Made by a program: the position numbers and the translations under genes. This document shows, one piece after another, positions 1-8,600 of a stretch of 64,000 nucleotides of DNA. Origin of the DNA: Kalmusia sp. IMI 367209 (lineage: Eukaryota > Ascomycota > Dothideomycetes > Pleosporales > Didymosphaeriaceae). The stretch's first letter is position 1. Each line of letters opens with the position of its first letter. The DNA lies in contig JAPEUQ010000007.1 of assembly GCA_027946365.1 (NCBI GenBank), forward strand, positions 1,736,001-1,800,000, in the 5' to 3' direction. The notes under the pieces were generated by a model. It was not told where the DNA came from. It saw only the letters and a list, made by a program, of their open reading frames with translations, and ran no database searches.

Positions 1-345
1 TAGCTTCACATGCTAACGTTTATAGATCCTCTTACGTCCTACACCACCAGGCACAAGAATATTAGTAGCGGCTTCACATACTAATTTACAGCTCAGCTCA
101 CTGTCTAGAAAACGAGAAAGAACAAGATCAGTAACAGCTTGAAATGCTAACATTCATGATTTACTTACATCCTACAAAAGATCAGTAGCAGCTTCGCATA
201 CCAACGTTCACAGGTTGACTTACCATCTAGAACACCAGACACAATAGAATTAGTAACAGCTTCGTGTACTATCATTTATAGATCTACTGACCATCTACAG
301 CACCAAACATAGCAATATTAGTAGGAGCTTCACATACTAATAAGT
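1..345 (-). repeat. Tandem 67-68 bp repeat, block 1 (about 6 degenerate units)
   Basis: The block consists of about six diverged copies of a unit whose plus-strand landmarks are an AGCTTCRCATACTAA-like core, a TCTACTTAC-like box, and a CTAC-ACCACCAGACA-like box followed by an AGATTAGTAGCAG-like box. Copies sit near 2, 70, 131, 185, 252 and 322. Read on the minus strand, every unit has the order GTAAGT-like donor, CTAAT branch-like sequence about 20 nt before a TAG acceptor, then 3 nt, then the next donor. No protein is encoded. The strand given is the one on which this intron-like order is seen. The block ends where a TA-rich insert begins. Confidence 0.8.
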
Positions 346-1598
346 ATATATATATATATATATTACTAAGCATTGAAAGATTGTACGTAGTTTTGAAAGA
401 TAGTAAACTAAAAAAGATAGCAGTAGTTCCCTCCTACTTATTAATATAAAAGGCGTGTTAAAGGTGGTAATAATAAAGGTGTTACACTCCTACTAAGCTA
501 ATTAAATTATTAAGTAAGGCTTAGCGTATGCTCTAATTAAAAAGTTATTTAACTTAAATAAAGAGAAAGGATACAGTATATATATCATCCGTTAAGGATA
601 AACCTATTATAGTAGTAGCTATATTAAGTTATAGTCCTCCTTCGTTAATAAATTATTATAAATAGTAATCTCTCCACCTTATAATATTCTCCTTCTTCTC
701 TACTAGGCTAGGTACGCTGTGTAAGTTGCGTGATCTTATATTAATGACTACTATTTATATATTATCTAGCTTCTACTTTATCTATGAAAAATATATATAT
801 TAAAATTAACCTTACTATTTAACCATCTACTGCCAGTCCTACTGTCTTTTCTATAGACGATAACGTATATATTAGAGCCCTTATAGATTCTATATATATA
901 TATATAGAGTCGGTTAGAGATAGCTATATTATATAAAAACTATAGAATTATCTATCTAGTCCGTAAAATGATCGAAAGATAGTATAAGGGAGGATAGTAA
1001 GAGACCCTATACTTAAATATAGAGTAGACGCTTAAGGTATATAAACTAGAGTAGATAGCGATAGTAAACCTAAAGAACGTAAATATAGTTACCCCTAATA
1101 GGTATATAGTGTTACTATAGGGATAGGAGCTTTAGGGTATTATACACTAGGTGAGTGCTAAAGGTGCCATTCTAGTAATAGAAAGTAATAACTAGAAGTT
1201 TATCTATAAATTATTAGGTGATAAGAGCGTTATCTAGATATATAAGATTCTCCTTAGTATAGTAAGATTAGACTAGGCGTACTACTTAAATAGCGACGGT
1301 GATAAGGCGGTGGATATCTAGATTACTATATATAGAATAAGTAAACTTTTTTTTTTTAGGCATAGAGCTTATAGTAGTTTTATATATTTTTGGGTTATAA
1401 AGGTACTTAAGTAAGTAAAGCTTAAGCTATTATAAAGTTAAATAGCTATATAGACTAGATTTAATCGCTGAGGTTAGAGCGACTATTAATAAAGTCTACG
1501 CCAACATTAAATATAAAAGGATTTAGAAGATTTTAAAAAGGTAATTAACACTGTTCCAAGGAACTAGTGCGGCGTATATATATATTTACCTCCTAATC
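346..1598. mobile_element. TA-rich degenerate insert inside the repeat array, probably a RIP-inactivated element
   Basis: This stretch is very rich in TpA, poor in CpA and TpG by eye, and full of stop codons in all frames. In ascomycetes that is the expected look of repeat-induced point mutation on a transposon copy. It interrupts the 67-68 bp tandem array. A GTATATATATATATATAT run begins it (from about 345), and a similar GTATATATATATATT run closes it (around 1574-1590). These could be a TA-rich target duplication or chance simple sequence. No recognisable transposase or reverse transcriptase survives, so the element type is not assigned. Confidence 0.5.
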
Positions 1599-1599
1599 A

Positions 1600-2420
1600 C
1601 GAGGTACAATGAAATTAGTAGTGGCTTTATATTTTAATATTTACAAATCTACTTACTTGCTATACCACCAGGTCTAATAAGAGTAGTAGTAGCATTAAGT
1701 ATTAATACTTATAAGTCTACTTACAATCTACTCCACCGGATATTAAAAGATTAGCTGCAGTTTCATATACTAATATTTGATTACTTACCATCTACACCAT
1801 TTGACACAATAAGGTTAGTAGCAATAGCACATACTAATACTTATAAGTCTGCTTACGTACTATACCACAAGACATAACAAGGTCAGTGACAGTTTTACGT
1901 ACTAATATTTATAGGTCTACTTACTGACTATACCACAAGACATAACAAGATTAGTAGCAGCTTCGTCTTCTTTATTAAGAGGTCTAATTACATCCTACAT
2001 CATCAGACACAACAAGATTAGCGCTAGCTTCGCATGCTATCATTTGCCAGTCTACTTACATACTACGTCACCAGCGCAACAGGATCAGTAAGTAGTGGTT
2101 TCGTATACCAATACTCTCAGGTCTACTTACGAACTATATCCTCAAACATAATAAGTTTAGTAGCAACTTTGCATACTACTATGTGTAGGAACTTCTTACC
2201 ATCTAGAATACCAGACATAATAAGATTAGAAGCAGCTTTGCCTACTAATACCCGTAGGTCTACTTACATCCTACAACATCAAACATAATAAGATTAGGAG
2301 CGGCTTCGCATATTAATATTCGCAAATTGGCTTACCATCTAGAACATCAGATACAACGAGATCAGCAGCAGCTTTGCATGCTGTTACTCGCAATTATACT
2401 TACTTCCTTTGTGACATATT
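1600..2420 (-). repeat. Tandem 67-68 bp repeat, block 2 (about 12 degenerate units)
   Basis: This is the continuation of the array seen at 1-345, with units near 1617, 1687, 1752, 1818, 1885, 1952, 2021, 2088, 2158, 2228, 2296 and 2362. On the minus strand the consensus is GTAAGTAGAC at the start, TACTAATC as branch-like box, and a GTGGTGTAG-like end. A 3-base spacer (ATG, GAT, TAC and similar) separates it from the next GTAAGT. Units differ by many substitutions, yet the splice-like boxes are the best-preserved parts. The short open frames here are by-products of the repeat. Confidence 0.8.
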
Positions 2421-3885
2421 TAATAACCCAGACAACGACTAACATGTTCAACGGCTCACCTTCTACATTATTCCGGTTAGATGGTTTTTTAAGCTACTTG
2501 ACATTTGAACATACCTCAAAGTGACTATCGTTCCACGCCTTTCGGCTCATCTTCGTGACCTTGACCGCAAATAATAGAGGGAAGAAAGTATAATAAGATT
2601 GTGTCGCGCAATCCTGTTACAGTAGGGTTGGGTGAAATGTTTAGCTCGAGCTCGTAAAGGCGGGGTAACCGAGTCGGCTGCTGCCTGAACGATTCTATGA
2701 TGTCTACAACGGTCACTTGATTATGTACATCCAATCATCTGCTAGCCTAAGCTATGGTTGCAAAATGCTAAGCTCAAGCTAATACAGTAAGGTCTATTCT
2801 GATCGAAAGAGGCGCCAAGGTACATTGAAAATGATACGAGGCGCATTGGCCGTTTACCAAGCCCGCCAGACCGGACATAGCCGGAGGCAGCGTCATCATA
2901 TTAACTGCCTTAGAGCATCGGAATATCTAGCCACTGCCGATTCTCTCATCTACCCCAAACCATTGGAAAAACAAAATGAAGTGGCTTTGATGATTCACGC
3001 GACAACTCCTCTCCTAATTTGTTCCATCATTGATTTTGAGACCTACTGACTGCCATCTATTAAGCACATTATACGAATTTGACAACGTTTGCACAGCAGA
3101 TATATACTTACGGTAGCAGTGAATCCTACCCTCATTGTCGCAGTTAATGTGGGAACCGAGCGACAGTGAGTGTGAATACCCTAGTCATGGTAGGGTTTCT
3201 CATTAATTCATTAGACCGTTACGTATAGGGTAAAAAGATCTCAAATTATTGACTGTTATTTAAAAGAACGAAGCAGGAAGGACGATATGAACGAAAATAT
3301 CGCACGCTTAGCTGACGGAATTCTTACCGGTACCGACGAGACAAATTTTGGAGAAATCATTGAGTGGGATGGTTGCGTCTACGTGTTTTGGCTTCTTGAA
3401 TTGAAATCGACCAAGATTAAACGAGACTCAATGTTCGTCACTTGCAAGACTTGAACAATGAAATCATGGGTTCCAAACTAGCTACTATTGGGCAATTGAA
3501 TATCTGCATGAAAGCATGCTGCTCTTCCCATTTGACTGCGGACGTCGTTGAGATCTAGGTCAAGGCAACGGAATTCAGCAAGACCCATGACCTGAAGTCT
3601 CTCGATTGTTACACATGCTTGGACTTTGGCCCCGTATGTTCCATGATAATCTATTGAAAAGGATCTGTGGCTTTGTTTCAAGTTAGCGCGCGCGTCCTGC
3701 ATGCACAGTACTAGCGAATGCCTGAGTGAAGACCTTCGCGATAGTTCGACTAGGCTAAACTGTACTTGGGGGCCACTTCCGGCAATAACTTCTACGCGAC
3801 ACCACCAGGCTGAGCTAACTCTCGTCCGCAATTCTATCAATGCTGTGTTAGCTTGTACAATCACTACAATCCTTCGTTCCGCTCT
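2421..3885. other. Intergenic, no supported gene
   Basis: There are only short open frames. The longest, on the minus strand at 3478-3951, shows at best faint similarity to a copia-type reverse transcriptase and overlaps the start of the PNP_UDP gene. The 5' regulatory region of that gene must lie in the right part. I see nothing else supportable. Confidence 0.6.
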
Positions 3886-3917
3886 CAATAGCGCAATAGC
3901 GCAATAGCGCAATAGCG
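3886..3917 (+). repeat. Short tandem repeat (CAATAGCG)x4
   Basis: Four perfect copies of the 8-mer CAATAGCG run head to tail and end 24 bases before the ATG of the PNP_UDP gene, so they probably lie in its 5' untranslated region or core promoter. Confidence 0.9.
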
Positions 3918-3941
3918 TAGTCGTCACATTACAGCCTAAAG

Positions 3942-5042
3942 ATGGATCCACCTTCTGCAGATGCCTTTACAATTGGCCTTCTATACGTTAAAACTTTGGA
4001 GATGATGGCTATCGGGGCGATGCTAGACGATAGGTACAAATCAATTCCAGTGGCCTATGGGGATGTTAATGAATACACTCTTGGCCGCATTGGTGTTCAT
4101 AACGTTGTCATAGTAGGACCCGCGCGCGGCGAACAAGGTACGGTGGCGACGGCTCAGTTCGTCACAACCATCCGCCTGACGTTCCCCAACGTCACGATCG
4201 GGCTCTTGATAGGAATCGGCGGCGGGATTCCTCGCCCTCCCAAATACGCCGTCCGGCTGGGGGACGTCGTAGTCGGGGCACCAGAGGAAGGCCCAGCAGT
4301 GATTCAGTACGACCTTGGAAAGAGAACCGTAGATGGATTCGAGGTCACCAGAAGCGTTGCCGGACCGCCAGCTTTACTTCGTAAGGTAGTCAACAAGATC
4401 ATAGGAGCCATGAGCTGGCAAACAGAGGAACACGACATCCTCAAGCCACACCTAGACAGATTCTCACTTTACCCACGGCTTTCTAGAGAGTATCAGAGAC
4501 CGTCAGTTCCGGACCGTCTCTTTCAGTCAACTTTCCTCCACAAGGAGAGCACGGAGTGTGCCTCACACGATGAGCAATTTGAGCAGGTTCGTCCCCTACC
4601 TAATTCGGAACACATCGGTATTCATTATGGGACCATTCTCTCCGGCAACACGCTCATGAAATCTTCGGAAGATCGCGATTTGCTCAGTCAGAAACACAAG
4701 GATGCTTTGTGCTTCGAGATGGAGGCAGCCGGGCTCATGGACGTCTTCCCGTGCCTAGTAATCCGCGGGATCAGTGACTACTCAGATTCGCACAAGAATG
4801 ATGCCTGGCAGAATTATGCCGCCGCGACTGCTGCTGCCTATGCTCGCGAATTTTTGTTGAACATGTCAGAACAAACACCAAGAGCACCTGAACTCTCGAA
4901 GCTGGCGAAAGATAGTAGTTCTGCTCTCACGGACGCGGAGAAATCTCACGAGCGGTCTGTTTTCTCTAATTCGAGCAACAACAGCGGTGTGCAGGTCGTT
5001 CATTACACGGGTAGTATGAAGAATATTTTTGGCATGCGCTAG
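3942..5042 (+). CDS. PNP_UDP-domain (nucleoside-phosphorylase-like) protein with C-terminal amyloid/RHIM-like motif
   Basis: Intronless, 366 residues. Residues 10-305 form a phosphorylase superfamily fold of the type found at the N-terminus of many fungal NLR (STAND) proteins: a glycine-rich GIGGGIP at 91-97, the FEMEAAGLM signature at 258-266, and the IRGISDYSDSHK segment at 274-285, typical of the fungal NLR subgroup. A Ser/Lys-rich linker (about 308-344) leads to N347-x-G-V-Q-V-V-x3-G-S-M-x-N-x-F363, three residues from the end. This resembles RHIM and fungal prion-type signalling motifs. No NB-ARC or NACHT follows; the gene stops, and a TPR-type repeat gene with the same motif at its N-terminus starts 567 bp downstream. 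I infer an effector or enzyme arm activated through the motif. A plain nucleosidase is the alternative. Domain call strong, motif role inferred. Confidence 0.88.
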   Translation: MDPPSADAFTIGLLYVKTLEMMAIGAMLDDRYKSIPVAYGDVNEYTLGRIGVHNVVIVGPARGEQGTVATAQFVTTIRLTFPNVTIGLLIGIGGGIPRPPKYAVRLGDVVVGAPEEGPAVIQYDLGKRTVDGFEVTRSVAGPPALLRKVVNKIIGAMSWQTEEHDILKPHLDRFSLYPRLSREYQRPSVPDRLFQSTFLHKESTECASHDEQFEQVRPLPNSEHIGIHYGTILSGNTLMKSSEDRDLLSQKHKDALCFEMEAAGLMDVFPCLVIRGISDYSDSHKNDAWQNYAAATAAAYAREFLLNMSEQTPRAPELSKLAKDSSSALTDAEKSHERSVFSNSSNNSGVQVVHYTGSMKNIFGMR

Positions 5043-5609
5043 GACGGATAAGAAGTTAAATGCCTGCTTGAGGAAAAGACAGAGATTCGAAAATTTCTTG
5101 AGATGTGTCTTTGCTCAATAATTTTTTTCCCTATCGTTGAGAGCTTGTCAATGATCAGATTCGAGTTAAGCGCCTGTTTGTAGCATTCATGATGTAGCCT
5201 TGCGTACTCCGGTCCGCGTATAATATCTAGCCGCCAGTCTTAGAATGATTCAATATGTTACTATGTTTGCGTTCCGTCTCTCAGAATTGTGCACGCTAAA
5301 CGTAGGTTGTTTCATCTTGGCGCTGGTCACTGAATGACAGAACACGTTGTTACATTGCTCGATAAGCAAAAAAGATCATCAAGGGACAATTTTGTAGCAG
5401 GATGTGCATGGATCCTTCGTTGAAGGTGCTAATTGGTTAAAGGGGCAACGGGTGCGCAGGGTTGTCTGCTTCGCCGTCTTTCCTCCTCAGCTTTCAGCCT
5501 GTTGCGCACTAGGTACCTTCTCACTCTGTAAATGTTGAACACCGCATCTTTCTAGTAAGTTGAAAGTTGCTAGTCTGCTCTTTGCAGTTGACAACTTGAT
5601 CATCCCCTC
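5043..5609. other. Intergenic between the PNP_UDP and TPR genes
   Basis: 567 bp with no open frame of note. It holds the 3' end of the PNP_UDP gene and the promoter of the TPR gene. I see no clear TATA box. The two genes are co-oriented but far enough apart to be separate transcripts. Confidence 0.6.
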
Positions 5610-8600
5610 ATGTCGGCACAGGTGTTGTCACCTCCGACGCTCGGCTCGGGTGATACCGAGAGGGCTGGAGTCCTGGCCGCCACCAACTACGGTCTACAGA
5701 TTGCCTATAACCACGGTTCTGTCTCAAACTACTTCTGCTTTAGTTCTGATGTTGCTCATGAGTGTCATTTCCCTGAGATCTCATCGAAAAGTGACTCGCT
5801 TGACAAGCACATATACAAGAGGATACAGAAGGCGCGTGAACTGTACAATACAAAGCGCTGGGTCTCCGCCAAACCTCTTTTTCAAGAGGCTCTAAATGCG
5901 CCGTATGCCACGCTTGTTGCGACAGAGAGAATCCAACTCCAATACAACCTAGCGCACACGCACTTCGCCTTGGCCGAATTCGATGACGCTGCTCGTCAAT
6001 TCCAAGACGTGCTAGACATCCACCAAGAACGGAACGAGGCTCCAGAACAGACCGTAAACGACAGTCGCTACTGGCTCGCCCGTAGCTTCTACCACCTCGA
6101 ACGACACGCCGATGCGTCGAAAGAGTTGCAACACTTTGTCCGAACACACGACCAAAAAGACACACATGGGGTGGAACAGGTGACAACCGCTCGACTGTGG
6201 CTTGGCCTGACCTTCGAACGCTTAAGTCAGTATAGCCTTGCGAAGGAGCAGCTAGTCAGCGCGTTCGAAACGCAGGCTCAAAATCTCGGGCCGGAAAACC
6301 TAAAGACACTTGCGTGTCGGCACCATCTCGCCAATTTTATGTACAAAAGGAAAGCATACCCTGAGGCACAGGAGCACTTTCAAGCTTTACTGTTGGTTGA
6401 GGACAATCTCAGTGGGCCTGAGAAAGAAGAAGCCACGAGAACACGTTCCATGCTGGCTTTCTGCCTAGCAAAGATCGGAAGCTACGAGGAGGCTGAGCCA
6501 CATTTGAGGCGAGTACTTGCCAGGATGGACTCATTAAGGTACTTGTCATACGAGGAGGTGAGAGACACAGGACTCGTTTGCTATTGGCTTGGTAGGGTCG
6601 CTTTCAACAAGAAGAACGAGCTTTCGGTAACTGAAGCTGGCCACTTGTTCCAACGTGCCTTAAAGATGATATCAGATTCCATAAACCACCCTAGGAAATC
6701 GATGAGAGAGCATGTTGGCCAAGAGTATCGCCGCGGTAATATCGTCAAAGAGAAAAATCATGATGATGATCTGCAAGACGAACTCACGGGGTGTAGATGC
6801 TATCAAGCACACACCATGCGTCTCCAACGCCAGTTCGTTGCTGCTGAGCAAGCATATCGGCAGATCCTCAACACTTCGAGTGTCACCGGACAAGATTATC
6901 TCATTGCTAGCCGCCACGGTCTATCACGAAGCCTCATCGAACAAAAGAAGTTTTCAGAGGCCAAGTCGGTCCTTGAGGAGGTCGTCAGCGTTACAACTCC
7001 ATTAGAAGGATGTCGTCACACTGGGGATGACCTTGGCGCTTGTATGGACGCACTTGGCCAGATACACTTGAGGCTCAAGCAACACTCGCAAGCTCGTGAC
7101 TGCTTCCAGCGGGTGGTTGATGTTACACCTGAAGAGCCAACGCGAGCCTATAGCCAGAGCCGATGTTCCTTAGGTATGGCCTTATTCAGGCTACGGCAGT
7201 TCGAGAATGCCCACTCGCACTTCGAGTACGCATATCAATTTGAGATGAAGAACAATAGGGAGTATTTACTCCAGACCGAGTGCTGGCTTTCATGGTCGCT
7301 GTGTGAAGTTGGCAAATATAGCGAGGCTGAAGCCCATTTGCGGCCTGTATTCACCATACTGCAGAACTCGACTATTTCGAGGGAATCAGATCATTGGTTG
7401 GGATTGAGCCACTTCTACAAAGGTCGCGCCGCGATACACCGTCATAACGTAGCCGAGGCAATCAAGCATCTCCGAATGGCGCAAGCTATGATTGCCAGAT
7501 GCGCAGGGCTGGACAATCCAACGTATCTGGAATGTCGATACCAACTTGCATATTCTCTCTTCTCACAGAATCAAATTGACGAAGCTCGCCTGATATTCGA
7601 AGAGCTGCAGAACATTCCAGAAGACCTAGAGGAACCTTCGCAGAATATCCGCCTTGTTTCAGCTCCATACTGGCTAGGCCGCATATCATTTTGGCAAAAT
7701 AAGGCTAGCGAGGCTCTAGACTACTATACTAAATGCCTCGAGCATATACATGGCGATAAACTCCCTTTCCACATGAACATATCCATCGAATCTGTTCGGT
7801 TATCTCGCGCGAAGAGTCTGCATTTGCTAGGTAGAGATGACGAATGCTCTGAGATCTTGAGAGGTATCCTTGCTGAAGAGAATAATCCTTGTACGGAGCA
7901 GGATCGAATCCCGTTGTATCAAGCGAGCCGCGTGTGGCTCGGTCGCAGTCTACACGGCGCCAAGAGATATGCAGAGGCATACGACTACCTATCTTCGACC
8001 GTCTTAGATCTCGAGAGTAAGCGTGGCTTCGATGACAGTGACACATCGACCAGCCGGGTCTTGTTGGTGGACTGTCTCTCTGAACTCGGTCGACACGATG
8101 AGGCAGCACCACACCTGACCCGACTTAGAACTGTGCAAACCGCAACGCCTATGAATAAGGCCATTGCTAACTATTGGCTCGGGCGCCGATCTTTCAGGAA
8201 TAGTCAATTGGTGCTGGCAGAAGGTTTTTTCAACGACGCGCAAAAGTGGAACGGTCTCAAGAATACTAAGTGGAAACACATGAAAATGGATTGCCAGCAT
8301 TTCCTTGCGCGAATCCAACTACGAGATAAAAAGTATATTCATGCTGATGAGGTCCTCATGGAACTCGCGCGGCAGCAGTACGAGTCTGGTGACATCGCCC
8401 ATGCTGTAGACAATCAATATTGTCTTGGGCGAAGCCTCTACCTACAGCACAAGTACAATACAGCCATTCCCGTATTTGAGAAGATCACAAACGATAATAA
8501 AGTAGGCAGGATAGAGGAATATTCGGTATCCGCGAGCTATCAGTCAATGGGACACTGCCTCTACAGTCAGCAAAAGTTCAAAGAGGCAAAGTCGCACTAC

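Noticed and set aside
345..1590. Centromere or telomere signal in the TA-rich region
   Set aside because: No TTAGGG-type repeats; the TA-rich part is only about 1.25 kb and is flanked by a tandem array, which fits a decayed insert better.
2034..2524. Short plus-strand frames over the repeat array
   Set aside because: They follow the 67-68 bp repeat and change with each diverged unit, so they are not genes.
3478..3951. 157-residue minus-strand frame with an IDYHGTY stretch reminiscent of copia reverse transcriptase
   Set aside because: Only a few residues match, the YxDD and other blocks are absent, and it overlaps the PNP_UDP start; too weak to call an element.
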